From contig DASQKY010000042.1 of the NCBI GenBank assembly GCA_035630295.1, positions 372,001 to 436,000 on the forward strand: a DNA stretch of 64,000 nucleotides, read 5' to 3'. Below, one piece after another: positions 22,484 through 30,531 of this stretch. The notes beneath the pieces were generated by a model. The model saw only the letters and a program-made list of their open reading frames with translations, was not told the DNA's origin and made no database searches. Origin of the DNA: Acidimicrobiales bacterium. Its GTDB lineage: Bacteria; Actinomycetota; Acidimicrobiia; Acidimicrobiales; Iamiaceae. Position 1 is the stretch's first letter. Every line of letters begins with the position of its first letter. A program made the position numbers and the translations under genes.

Positions 22484-23827
22484 CTACCACGCCGGCAGGT
22501 AGCGCTCCAGCTCGAACGGCGTGACCTGCGCCTTGTAGTCGGCCCACTCGCTGCGCTTGTTGCGGAGGAACCAGCTGAAGATGTGCTCGCCCAGGGCCTC
22601 GGCCACCAGCTCCGAGCCCTCCATGGCTTCGAGGGCCTCGGCCAGCGACTGCGGCAGCTCCCGCATGCCCTCGGCCGCCCGCTGGGCCGGGGTGAGCTCG
22701 AAGACGTTGGCGGTGGCCTCGTCGGGGAGGTCGTAGCCCTCGTCGATGCCCTTCAACCCGGCGGCCAGGATGCAACTGAAGGCCAGGTAGGGGTTGCAGG
22801 CCGGGTCGGGGGAGCGGAACTCGATGCGGACCGAGGAGTCCTTGCCGGCCTTGGTCACCGGTACCCGGATGAGGGCCGAGCGGTTGTTGCGGGCCCACGA
22901 GGCGTGCGCCGGGGCCTCGGTCCCCACGATGAGGCGCTTGTAGCTGTTGACCAACTGGTTGGTCACCGCGGTGATCTCGTGGGCGTGGTGCAGGAGCCCG
23001 GCGATGAACCCCCGGCCCACCTTGGAGAGGCGGTAGGGGTCGCCGGGGTCGGCGAAGGCGTTGGTGTCGCCCTCGAACAGCGACATGTGGGTGTGCATGC
23101 CGGAGCCCTGCACGCCGGCCAGGGGCTTGGGCATGAACGTGGCGTACACGCCCCGCTCGGTGGCGATCTCGCGCACCACCAGCCGGAACGTCATCACGTT
23201 GTCGGCCATGGTCAGGGCATCGGTGTAGCGCAGGTCGATCTCGTGCTGGCTGGGGCTGTCCTCGTGGAAGGAGTACTCCACCGGGATGCCCATGGCCTCC
23301 AGGGTGTGGATGGTGCGCTTGCGGAGGTCGGAGGCCACGTCCGCGGTGGTGAGGTCGAAGTAGGAGCCGCTGTCCAGGGGGACCGGCGCGGAGGTGCCGT
23401 CGCCGTTGGCGAAGTAGAAGAACTCCATCTCGGGGGCGGTGTAGAAGCTGAAGCCCCGCTCCCGGGCCCGGTCCAGGTTGCGGCGCAGCACCTGGCGGGG
23501 GTCGCCCTCGAAGGGGGTGCCGTCCAGGTTGGAGATGTCGCAGAACATGCGGGCCGCGGTCTCGTCCGACTGGCCCCAGGGGAGGAGCTCGAAGGTGCTC
23601 GGGTCGGGCTTGGCCAGGACGTCGCTCTCCTGGATGCGGCTGAACCCGTCGATGGCCGAGCCGTCGAACTGCATGCCCTCCTGGAAGGCCGACTCCAGCT
23701 CGGCCGGCGAGATGGCGAAGGACTTGAGCTGGCCCACCACGTCGGTGAACCACAGCCGGATGAGCCGGACCCCTCGCTCCTCGACCGTGCGCATCACGTA
23801 TGCCTGCTGGGGATCCACGCCGGGCAT
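22484..23827 (-). CDS. glnA2: Glutamine synthetase type I (GlnA2-like)
   Basis: A 447-residue GSI-type enzyme that makes glutamine from glutamate, ammonia and ATP. Signatures are FDGSAIDGF, the ATP/metal segments MEFFYF and GSGMHTHMSL, and the Glu-loop region NRSALIRVP. The usual adenylylation tyrosine loop of GlnA1 is replaced by NVFELTPAQ, as in GlnA2-type enzymes. The ATG at 23827 is chosen for the GGAG 8 nt upstream; an alternative at 23875 lies within a GlnR-like box. It forms an operon with the glnR-like gene and is divergent from glnII. Confidence 0.9.
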   Translation of the reverse strand: MPGVDPQQAYVMRTVEERGVRLIRLWFTDVVGQLKSFAISPAELESAFQEGMQFDGSAIDGFSRIQESDVLAKPDPSTFELLPWGQSDETAARMFCDISNLDGTPFEGDPRQVLRRNLDRARERGFSFYTAPEMEFFYFANGDGTSAPVPLDSGSYFDLTTADVASDLRKRTIHTLEAMGIPVEYSFHEDSPSQHEIDLRYTDALTMADNVMTFRLVVREIATERGVYATFMPKPLAGVQGSGMHTHMSLFEGDTNAFADPGDPYRLSKVGRGFIAGLLHHAHEITAVTNQLVNSYKRLIVGTEAPAHASWARNNRSALIRVPVTKAGKDSSVRIEFRSPDPACNPYLAFSCILAAGLKGIDEGYDLPDEATANVFELTPAQRAAEGMRELPQSLAEALEAMEGSELVAEALGEHIFSWFLRNKRSEWADYKAQVTPFELERYLPAW

Positions 23828-23870
23828 CGTCGTCTCCGGCGGAGGGGGCCGCAACCCAGCGGGGGCCCAG

Positions 23871-23886
23871 TTCACATTGCGTTCAT
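23871..23886. promoter_or_regulatory. GlnR-like half-site pair near glnA2
   Basis: TTCAC-ATTGCG-TTCAT, two half-sites 11 nt apart, 44 nt upstream of the glnA2 start. The spacing equals that of the clearer set at 23944-23970. Confidence 0.5.
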
Positions 23887-23943
23887 CGCCGCCGTGAGTC
23901 GCGAGGGGGCCGCTGACTAGCCTCGACGGCGGTCCCGAGGGCG

Positions 23944-23970
23944 TTCACACCACGTTCACATTTGGGAAAC
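23944..23970. promoter_or_regulatory. GlnR-like box array in the glnA2/glnII divergent region
   Basis: TTCAC-n6-TTCAC-n6-GAAAC (23944-23948, 23955-23959, 23966-23970). TTCAC-n6-GAAAC fits the described GlnR pattern gTnAC-n6-GaAAC in all but its first base. The three half-sites repeat every 11 nt, as needed for dimers on one DNA face. Confidence 0.65.
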
Positions 23971-24040
23971 GGCCGGGCAATCGCCTGCTGGCAGGGTTCC
24001 GCCGTCACAGTCCACCTCTCTGAAGTGAAGGAGATCGCCC

Positions 24041-25048
24041 GTGGCGATCAAGGCCGAGTACATCTGGATCGACGGCACCGAGCCGACGGCGCGTCTCCGC
24101 TCCAAGACCAAGGTCGTGGCCGAGGCGCCCAGCGAGTGGCCCATCTGGGGCTTCGACGGCTCCAGCACCAACCAGGCCCCGGGCGACTCGTCCGACTGCG
24201 TGCTGAAGCCGGTCGCGGTCGTGCCCGACCCCATCCGGGGCGGGGACGACGTGCTGGTGCTGTGCGAGGTCCTCTACATCGACATGACCCCCCACGTCAC
24301 CAACACCCGGGCCGCGCTGCGGGCCGTGGAGGAGCAGTACGGCGACCAGGAGCCCCTGTTCGGCATCGAGCAGGAGTACACGTTCTTCTCCGACGGCCAT
24401 CCCCTGGGCTTCCCCAAGGGCGGCTTCCCGGCCCCGCAGGGCTTCTACTACTGCGGCGTCGGGGCCGACGAGGTGTACGGCCGTGACATCGTCGAGGCCC
24501 ACCTGGAGGCGTGCCTGGAGGCCGGCCTGACCCTCTCGGGCATCAACGCCGAGGTCATGCCCGGCCAGTGGGAGTTCCAGGTCGGCCCGCTGTCGCCGCT
24601 GGAGGTGTCGGACCAGATGTGGCTGGCCCGCTGGCTGCTCTACCGCATCGCCGAGGACTTCGACGTGGCCGCCACGCTCGACCCCAAGCCGGTGAAGGGC
24701 GACTGGAACGGCGCCGGGGCCCACACCAACTTCTCGACCAAGGCCATGCGCGAGGGCTACGACGCCATCATCGCCGCCTGCGAGTCGCTGGGCGCCCCGG
24801 GCAAGGTCGAGGAGCACGTGGCCGGCTACGGCGCCGACATCGAGCACCGCCTCACCGGCCTGCACGAGACCGCCCCGTGGAACGAGTTCAGTTACGGCGT
24901 GTCCGACCGGGGTGCCTCCATCCGCATCCCGTGGCAGGTGGCCCAGGACAAGAAGGGCTACATCGAGGATCGTCGGCCCAACGCCAACATGGATCCCTAC
25001 GTGGTGACCCGCCTCATCACCAACACGGTCTGCTCCGCCGCTCTCTGA
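24041..25048 (+). CDS. glnII: Glutamine synthetase type II (eukaryotic-type)
   Basis: A 335-residue GSII enzyme, much shorter than GSI and of a different subunit type. It has the characteristic WGFDGSSTNQA, GIEQEYTFF, NAEVMPGQWEFQVGP and GAGAHTNFST segments. It catalyses the same ATP-dependent ammonia assimilation as GSI and in actinomycetes is a GlnR target. The GTG start has AAGGAG 8 nt upstream. The boxes at 23944-23970 lie about 75 nt before it. A strong hairpin terminator follows at 25074. Confidence 0.92.
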   Translation: MAIKAEYIWIDGTEPTARLRSKTKVVAEAPSEWPIWGFDGSSTNQAPGDSSDCVLKPVAVVPDPIRGGDDVLVLCEVLYIDMTPHVTNTRAALRAVEEQYGDQEPLFGIEQEYTFFSDGHPLGFPKGGFPAPQGFYYCGVGADEVYGRDIVEAHLEACLEAGLTLSGINAEVMPGQWEFQVGPLSPLEVSDQMWLARWLLYRIAEDFDVAATLDPKPVKGDWNGAGAHTNFSTKAMREGYDAIIAACESLGAPGKVEEHVAGYGADIEHRLTGLHETAPWNEFSYGVSDRGASIRIPWQVAQDKKGYIEDRRPNANMDPYVVTRLITNTVCSAAL

Positions 25049-25073
25049 GCGGGGCGCCGATCGGCGTTCGGAC

Positions 25074-25107
25074 CGGAGGGCCGGCTCCCCTGGGGGCCGG
25101 CCCTCCG
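25074..25107 (+). terminator. Terminator of glnII
   Basis: Perfect 12-bp stem CGGAGGGCCGGC / GCCGGCCCTCCG with a 10-nt loop, 26 nt after the glnII stop. There is no T tract, which is common for high-GC terminators. Confidence 0.75.
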
Positions 25108-25179
25108 TCGCGCCCGGGGTCCGCTCGTCCGTCCGGGTGTGGCGCGGCGGTGGGCCTCTGGTGCGACCGTCGGCCGCAG

Positions 25180-25225
25180 TTCTGAGGCGCCACGGCGCGC
25201 TCCCGTGGGCCCTGGCGCCTCAGAA
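25180..25225 (+). repeat. Class A palindrome, copy 2
   Basis: Arms TTCTGAGGCGCCA (25180-25192) and TGGCGCCTCAGAA (25213-25225) are perfect over 13 nt around a 20-nt loop. It stands between the glnII terminator and the glnA promoter region. The rest of the 282-nt gap shows TAGCTT near 25285 as a possible -10 for glnA. Confidence 0.85.
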
Positions 25226-25330
25226 GGGGGTGGGGCGGGCGTCCAGACAAGTGTCAGGCGAACGGTGGCGGCGCCGGGGAGGGGTAGCTTCGGGCGCCGG
25301 ACCCGTGACCGTCGACCCGTGGAGGGACCC

Positions 25331-26755
25331 GTGGAGCAGCGCACCCCGGCCGAGGTGCTCGACGCCGTCTCCGAGCACGAGGTCGCCTTCGTCGACTTCC
25401 GGTTCTCGGACCTCCCCGGCGTGATGCAGCACGTCACCATCCCGGCGGCGGTGCTGACCGAGGCTCACTTCGAGACCGGGCACCCCTTCGACGGGAGCTC
25501 GGTGCGGGGCTTCCAGCAGATCCAGGAGTCGGACATGATCCTGGTCCCGGACCCGGACACGGGCTACCTGGACCCGTTCCGGCCGCATCCCACCTACGTG
25601 CTCCACTGCTTCGTGGCCGACCCGGTCACCGGTGAGAGCTACTCCCGGGACCCGCGCCACATCGCCCGCAAGGCCGAGCAGCACCTGTTCGCCACCGGGG
25701 TGGCCGACACCGCGTACTTCGGGCCCGAGCCCGAGTTCTTCGTGTTCGACGACGTGCGCTTCGAGACCCGGCCCAACGGCGCCTTCTACGAGGTCGACTC
25801 GGTGGAGGGCCAGTGGAACACGGGCCGGGACGAGCGGCCCAACCTGGGCTACAAGCCCCGGACCAAGCAGGGGTACTTCCCGGTGCCGCCCATGGACCAG
25901 CTCCACGACCTGCGATCGCAGATGGCGCTGAACCTGGAGCAGGTGGGGGTGCCGGTCGAGCTGCACCACCACGAGGTGGCCTCCGGCGGCCAGGGCGAGA
26001 TCGGCATCCGCTTCGACACCCTGCTGGCCATGGCCGACAAGCTGATGACGTTCAAGTACGTCCTCAAGTCCACGGCCTGGGAGGCGGGCAAGAGCCTGAC
26101 CTTCATGCCCAAGCCGATCTTCGAGGACAACGGCTCGGGCATGCACACCCACCAGTCGCTGTGGAAGGGGGGCGAGCCCCTGTTCTACGACGAGACCGGC
26201 TACGCCGGACTCTCCGACCTGGCCCGCTGGTACATCGGGGGCCTGCTCCACCACGCCCCGGCGTTGCTGGCCTTCACCAACCCCACCACCAACAGCTTCA
26301 AGCGCCTGGTGCCGGGCTACGAGGCCCCGGTGAACCTGGTCTACAGCCAGCGCAACCGCTCGGCCTCGTGCCGCATCCCGCTGGCCAACCTGTCGCCCAA
26401 GGCCAAGCGGGTGGAGTTCCGCTGCCCGGACTCCACCGGCAACCCGTACCTGGCCTTCAGCGCCATGCTGCTGGCCGGCCTGGACGGCATCGAGAAGCGG
26501 ATCGAGCCGCCCGAGCCGGTGGACAAGGACCTGTACGACCTGCCCCCCGAGGAGCTGGCCGGCGTGCCCCAGGTGCCGGCCTCGCTGGAGGCGGCCTTGG
26601 ACGCCTTGGAGGCCGACAGCGACTTCCTCCGCGCCGGCGACGTCTTCACCGACGACCTGATCGACACCTGGGTGGCCTACAAGCGCACCAGCGAGGTCGA
26701 CGCCCTCCGCCTCCGCCCCCACCCCTACGAGTTCACCCTCACCTACGACATCTAG
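25331..26755 (+). CDS. glnA: Glutamine synthetase type I (GlnA1-like, with adenylylation tyrosine)
   Basis: A 474-residue GSI-beta enzyme. It carries [30 protein letters not shown] and NRSASCRIP, and the regulatory loop [11 protein letters not shown] with the tyrosine that GlnE adenylylates in this subgroup. This makes it the probable main, post-translationally regulated synthetase, next to the GSI at 22484 and the GSII at 24041. The GTG start is supported by GGAGGGACCC immediately upstream. An in-frame extension back to 25139 crosses the palindrome and is rejected. Confidence 0.92.
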   Translation: MEQRTPAEVLDAVSEHEVAFVDFRFSDLPGVMQHVTIPAAVLTEAHFETGHPFDGSSVRGFQQIQESDMILVPDPDTGYLDPFRPHPTYVLHCFVADPVTGESYSRDPRHIARKAEQHLFATGVADTAYFGPEPEFFVFDDVRFETRPNGAFYEVDSVEGQWNTGRDERPNLGYKPRTKQGYFPVPPMDQLHDLRSQMALNLEQVGVPVELHHHEVASGGQGEIGIRFDTLLAMADKLMTFKYVLKSTAWEAGKSLTFMPKPIFEDNGSGMHTHQSLWKGGEPLFYDETGYAGLSDLARWYIGGLLHHAPALLAFTNPTTNSFKRLVPGYEAPVNLVYSQRNRSASCRIPLANLSPKAKRVEFRCPDSTGNPYLAFSAMLLAGLDGIEKRIEPPEPVDKDLYDLPPEELAGVPQVPASLEAALDALEADSDFLRAGDVFTDDLIDTWVAYKRTSEVDALRLRPHPYEFTLTYDI

Positions 26756-26954
26756 CAGAGCGACCCTCTGACCAGGTCTTACTGGCTCCTGAGGTCGCGT
26801 GTGGAGTGCGAGCGCCGGGCCGAGCTGCGCCGCCGGCGCGCTGAGGCCACCGGCATGACCGATGGCAACCCACCGGGCCGGACCGGTGCGCAGGTCCCCC
26901 GCCGAGACGAGCGGTCACGGCCTCCCGTTGAGCTGGGTCGGCGTCGGGGTCGGG

Positions 26955-26960
26955 TACCGT
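26955..26960 (+). promoter_or_regulatory. -10 element TACCGT of the crotonase homologue at 26969
   Basis: TACCGT-CGCCGGCC-ATG. The upstream 200 nt after glnA show only a short CAGAG/CTCTG hairpin and nothing else I can name. Confidence 0.55.
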
Positions 26961-26968
26961 CGCCGGCC

Positions 26969-27706
26969 ATGGCCGTGCACGTGGAGCAGCAGGGTGATGC
27001 CGACGCGGTGCGCGTGGTCACCATCGATCGGCCCGAACGTCGCAACGCCATCGACGCCGAGCACGTCGAGGCCCTCCGCGACGCGGTGGCCGACAGCCCG
27101 GCCGGGACCCGGGCCCTGGTGCTGCGGGGGGTCGACGGCCACTTCTGCGCTGGCGCCGACATCAAGGGCATCGAGGGGCCGGAGTTCGCCGTGCTCCTGC
27201 GGGGCCTGCTCCACGCCCTGCGCGACGCCCCCTTCGCCTGCATCGCCGGGGTGGAGGGCGCCGCCCTGGGGGCGGGCACCCAACTGGCCATCGCCTGCGA
27301 CCTGCGCACCGCGACGCCGGACGCCACCTTCGGCATCCCGGCCTCCAAGCTCGGGCTCATGGTCGACCTGTGGACCGTCCAGCGCCTGGTCGCCCTGGCC
27401 GGCCAGGGGCCAGGCCGGGCCATGCTCCTGGCCGCCGACACCCTCACCGGTGAGGACGCCGTGCGGCTGGGCCTGGCCCAGCGGGTCGGGGGTCCGGACG
27501 CGGCGGTGGCCTGGGCCGGCGAGGTGGCCACCAAGGCCCCGTTGACCATCGCCGGCCACAAGCTGATGCTCAACACGCTCGACGCCACCCTGCCCACCGA
27601 CCCCGCCGTCACCGCGGCCTTCGACCGGGCCTGGGCCAGCACCGACCTGGCTGAGGGCAAGGCCGCCTTCGCCGAGCGCCGCCTCCCCATGTTCCGCGGT
27701 GCCTGA
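26969..27706 (+). CDS. Crotonase-fold protein lacking both hydratase glutamates
   Basis: A 245-residue enoyl-CoA hydratase family protein. Oxyanion segments FCAGADIKGI and GAALGAGTQLAIACD are present, so acyl-CoA binding is likely. The first catalytic Glu of hydratases is Gln here, and the second position (FGIPASKLGL) is not acidic either. It therefore probably does not hydrate enoyl-CoA by the standard mechanism and may be an isomerase, hydrolase or binding protein. It is a single gene, convergent with the sortase and sharing a terminator with it. Confidence 0.82.
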   Translation: MAVHVEQQGDADAVRVVTIDRPERRNAIDAEHVEALRDAVADSPAGTRALVLRGVDGHFCAGADIKGIEGPEFAVLLRGLLHALRDAPFACIAGVEGAALGAGTQLAIACDLRTATPDATFGIPASKLGLMVDLWTVQRLVALAGQGPGRAMLLAADTLTGEDAVRLGLAQRVGGPDAAVAWAGEVATKAPLTIAGHKLMLNTLDATLPTDPAVTAAFDRAWASTDLAEGKAAFAERRLPMFRGA

Positions 27707-27714
27707 GGGCGGCC

Positions 27715-27732
27715 GACCGCCGAACGGCGGTC
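27715..27732. terminator. Bidirectional hairpin between crotonase and sortase genes
   Basis: GACCGCCG-AA-CGGCGGTC, perfect 8-nt arms, covering the 24 nt between the two stop codons and reaching into the sortase stop. Confidence 0.6.
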
Positions 27733-28855
27733 AGATCGAGAGGCCGAGGGTGCGGACCAGGCCCTCGTAGCTGAAGCTCTCGAAGAACAGGTAGAGCACC
27801 ACCAGGCAGATCGGCGTCCCCACCAGGTAGGGGACGGCTCGGCGGGCCAGGCCCCGGCGGCGCTGGCGGTACGCCAGCACCCGAGTGGCGGCCCACAGGG
27901 CCAGGCACAGCAGGCCCCACCAGGCCCCGGGGAAGGTCAGGGCCGGCTCGGTGACGAAGGCGTCGATGGCCCCCTCGTCCGGGCCGTGCTCCCCGCCCGA
28001 GGCCTCGATGACCTCCCGGGCCGCGTCCTCCTGCCCCGGCAGCGTGGGGACCGGCGTGCCCACCAGGGCGGCCACCACGATGATGCGCTGGTCGGCCGAG
28101 TGCTTGGGGTGGCAGGCGGTCAGGGTGAGCAGGTCCTCGCCGTCGGGATCCTCGGGGGTGGCGTTCTGGGGCTGCACCACCTCGACGGCGGTGGGCTCCA
28201 CGATCCGGATCTCCCGCACCTCGTAGCGGAACCGCCCCTGGAGCGTCTCGAACAGGATCTCGTCCCCGGCCACCAGGTCCTCGACGTTGTGGAGCGGGGC
28301 CCCGTAGGTGGTGCGGTGGCCGGCCACCGCGGCGTTGCCGGCCTGGCCGGGCAGGGGCGTGCCCGGGTAGTGGGCCGCGCCTCGCTCGAGCTGGTCGGTG
28401 CCGGTGCCCTCCACGGTCCAGAAGCGGTGCACGCCGATGGCCGGGATGGAGAAGTTGCCGATGGGCTGGCCCAGGGCCGGCGGGGCGATGTCCGGCGCCA
28501 CCGCGGGGGGCCCGACCGTGGTCGGGGCCGTGGTCGAGGTGGTGGGCGCCGGGGCGGTGGTCGACGCGGTGGCCGACGGCTCGGTGGTGGGCGGCGGGGC
28601 GGCCCCGTCGTCGACCAGGGTGGAGAACTCGTCAGCCAGCTCCCCCTGGGACCGGTCGGTCTGCAGGTTGGTGCCCCACAGCTGGTAGGCGACCAGCAGC
28701 AGGATCACCGTGCCGCTGGTGATCATCAGGCGCCCCACCGCGCCCACCACCCGGGCCACCCGGTGCCGGGAAGGGGGGCGGTCGGGCCCGCGGTCGGGAT
28801 CGTCAGCGGGGCCACCGGGCTCCTCCGGCGCGGCCTCCGTGTCCGAGGTGAGCAC
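27731..28855 (-). CDS. Class E sortase-like transpeptidase
   Basis: A 374-residue sortase. A short cytoplasmic part, a membrane helix (about 41-60) and a Pro/Thr-rich linker (about 85-130) precede the catalytic domain. The catalytic residues are His180 in VAGHRTTYG, Cys248 in TLTACHPK and Arg257 in ADQR, matching class E, which cleaves LAxTG-like signals and joins proteins to the wall. Two more hydrophobic segments at the C-terminus (about 300-345) are not typical of short sortases. No substrate with a sorting signal is adjacent. The GTG at 28855 is chosen from TACTGT-GTCCGG-GTG. Confidence 0.85.
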   Translation of the reverse strand: MLTSDTEAAPEEPGGPADDPDRGPDRPPSRHRVARVVGAVGRLMITSGTVILLLVAYQLWGTNLQTDRSQGELADEFSTLVDDGAAPPPTTEPSATASTTAPAPTTSTTAPTTVGPPAVAPDIAPPALGQPIGNFSIPAIGVHRFWTVEGTGTDQLERGAAHYPGTPLPGQAGNAAVAGHRTTYGAPLHNVEDLVAGDEILFETLQGRFRYEVREIRIVEPTAVEVVQPQNATPEDPDGEDLLTLTACHPKHSADQRIIVVAALVGTPVPTLPGQEDAAREVIEASGGEHGPDEGAIDAFVTEPALTFPGAWWGLLCLALWAATRVLAYRQRRRGLARRAVPYLVGTPICLVVLYLFFESFSYEGLVRTLGLSI

Positions 28856-28861
28856 CCGGAC

Positions 28862-28867
28862 ACAGTA
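28862..28867 (-). promoter_or_regulatory. -10 element TACTGT of the sortase gene
   Basis: TACTGT is 6 nt before the GTG at 28855 on the minus strand; no ribosome-binding site. Confidence 0.6.
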
Positions 28868-28911
28868 GGGGCGGTGGCCGGGCCCGGCGCGAGCGCCGGC
28901 GGGCCGCACCC

Positions 28912-28981
28912 GGGCTCTGCCTGGTCCGGTCGGGCTGCGGTCGGCGGTCTCTGGGCTCCGCCTGGTCCGGTCGGGCTCCGG
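28912..28981 (+). repeat. Direct repeat between the sortase and ccm promoters
   Basis: Two 29-nt copies (28912-28940 and 28953-28981) match at 27 positions, with core GCCTGGTCCGGTCGGGCT and a period of 41 nt, close to four helical turns. They may be regulator sites for the ccm operon or simple duplication. Confidence 0.7.
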
Positions 28982-29000
28982 GCGGCGACCCGGCCTCCCC

Positions 29001-29006
29001 TAACCT
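29001..29006 (+). promoter_or_regulatory. Probable -10 element TAACCT of the ccm operon
   Basis: TAACCT lies 11 nt before the ccmA ATG, so a leader of only a few bases is expected, unlike the exact 6-8 nt seen elsewhere. Confidence 0.45.
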
Positions 29007-29017
29007 GCGCCTCTCGC

Positions 29018-29779
29018 ATGGAGCCCGCCGTCGACCTCCGTGGCGCCGTCGCCCTCGTCGGCCGCTTCCCCGCCCTCGCCGGCGCCGACCTCACCGTCGA
29101 GCGGGGCGAGGTGGTGCTGCTCCAGGGCCCCAACGGGGCGGGCAAGACGACCCTCCTGCGGTGCTGCGCCGGCCTGGTGCCCGTGGTCGACGGCCGGGCC
29201 CGGGTCCTGGGGGTCGACCTCCGGGCCGGCACCGGGCCCGTGCGCCACCGGGTCGGCCTCCTGGCCCACGCCACCGGCCTCTACGACGACCTCACGGTGG
29301 AGGACAACGTCCGCTTCTGGGGCCGGGCCGCCGGGGCCCGGCCGGTCGACGTGGCCGCCGCCCTCGACCGCCTGGGGTTGGCCGGCCGGCTGCGCACGGT
29401 GCCGGTGGCCCGCCTCTCGGCCGGGCAGCGGCGCCGCACCTCGCTGGCCGTGCTGGTGGCCCGCCGGCCCGAGCTGTGGCTGCTGGACGAGCCCCACGCC
29501 GGCCTGGACCAGGCCGGCCGCGACCTGGTCGACGGCCTGATCGGCGAGGCCGTCGACGCCGGGGCCACGGTGCTGCTCTCGTCCCACGAGCTGGATCGCG
29601 CCGCCGCGGTGGCCCACCGCCAGGTGGAGGTGGTCGGTGGCCAGGTCCGCCCCGTCCCGGTGTCCGGGAGCGGTGGCGTCGTGGCGGCCGGCGCCAGCCC
29701 CCGAGGTGGCGAGCCACCGGCGGGGCCGACGACCGGCGCAGGACCGGAGCACGAGCGAGGAGCCGGCGATGTGGCGTGA
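29018..29779 (+). CDS. ccmA: Heme exporter ATP-binding protein CcmA
   Basis: A 253-residue ABC ATPase. It has Walker A GPNGAGKTTLL, signature LSAGQRRRTSLAVL, Walker B LWLLDEPHAGLD and the switch histidine in SSHELDRA. With CcmB it drives release of heme-loaded CcmE in System I cytochrome c maturation. The C-terminal 45 residues are a Gly/Pro/Ala-rich tail not seen in short homologues. Its end overlaps ccmB by 11 nt. The gene is assigned to ccm by its neighbours; alone it could be any small ABC ATPase. Confidence 0.88.
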   Translation: MEPAVDLRGAVALVGRFPALAGADLTVERGEVVLLQGPNGAGKTTLLRCCAGLVPVVDGRARVLGVDLRAGTGPVRHRVGLLAHATGLYDDLTVEDNVRFWGRAAGARPVDVAAALDRLGLAGRLRTVPVARLSAGQRRRTSLAVLVARRPELWLLDEPHAGLDQAGRDLVDGLIGEAVDAGATVLLSSHELDRAAAVAHRQVEVVGGQVRPVPVSGSGGVVAAGASPRGGEPPAGPTTGAGPEHERGAGDVA

Positions 29780-30437
29780 CGCGTGGCTGGTGGCGGCCAA
29801 GGACCTCCGCATCGAGGTGCGCACCCGGGTGGCCGTCAACCAGATCGCCCCCTTCGCGGTGCTGGTGCTGCTCCTGTTCGCCTTCGCCCTGGACTCCGAG
29901 CGGGCCGTCCTGTCCCGGGCCACCCCCGGCCTGTTCTGGGTGGCGGTGCTGCTCTCGGCCCTGCTGGCCATCCAGCGGTCCTTCGCCCTGGAGGCGGTGG
30001 ACGGGGTCCGCGACGCCCTGCGCCTCTCGGGCCTGCAGCCGGCCGGCATCTTCCTGGGCAAGGTCGCCTCGGTCACGGTGCAGCTCCTGGCCCTGGAGCT
30101 GCTGCTGGCCCTGGGCGTCGTGGCCCTCTACGACGCCGAGCTGGCCACCCCCCTGCTCCTGGTGCCGACCTGCGTGGTGGCCACCGTCGGCCTGGCCGCG
30201 GTGGGGTGCCTGTACGGGGTGCTGTCGGCCGGCCAGCGGGTGGCCGAGACGTTGCTGCCCCTGCTCCTGCTGCCGGCCCTGGCCCCCCTGCTGCTGGCCG
30301 CCACCCAGGCCTTCGGGGCCGCGGTGGACGGCACCGCGGCCGACGGGGGCCGCTGGCTGGGCCTGCTGGCCGCCTTCGCCGCCGCCTACGTGGCCATCGG
30401 CATCGCCACCTTCGGCGTCCTCCTCGACGACGGCTGA
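29769..30437 (+). CDS. ccmB: Heme exporter permease CcmB
   Basis: A 222-residue membrane protein with six hydrophobic segments, matching CcmB size. The N-terminal KDLRIEVRTR segment before the first helix is typical for CcmB. The helices run from about residue 25 to the end (QIAPFAVLVLLLFAFAL, LFWVAVLLSALLAI and so on). It forms the transporter-like complex with CcmA and CcmC. The ATG lies inside ccmA, so translation is coupled. Confidence 0.88.
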   Translation: MWRDAWLVAAKDLRIEVRTRVAVNQIAPFAVLVLLLFAFALDSERAVLSRATPGLFWVAVLLSALLAIQRSFALEAVDGVRDALRLSGLQPAGIFLGKVASVTVQLLALELLLALGVVALYDAELATPLLLVPTCVVATVGLAAVGCLYGVLSAGQRVAETLLPLLLLPALAPLLLAATQAFGAAVDGTAADGGRWLGLLAAFAAAYVAIGIATFGVLLDDG

Positions 30438-30531
30438 CCAGGCCCGGCGCCGCGGCCGGCCCACGCCTGAAACGCCCCGGGCCTCCCGACTTGCCAGGGA
30501 GGGGGAGCACGGTGTGCGCTGGTGTCCGCCC

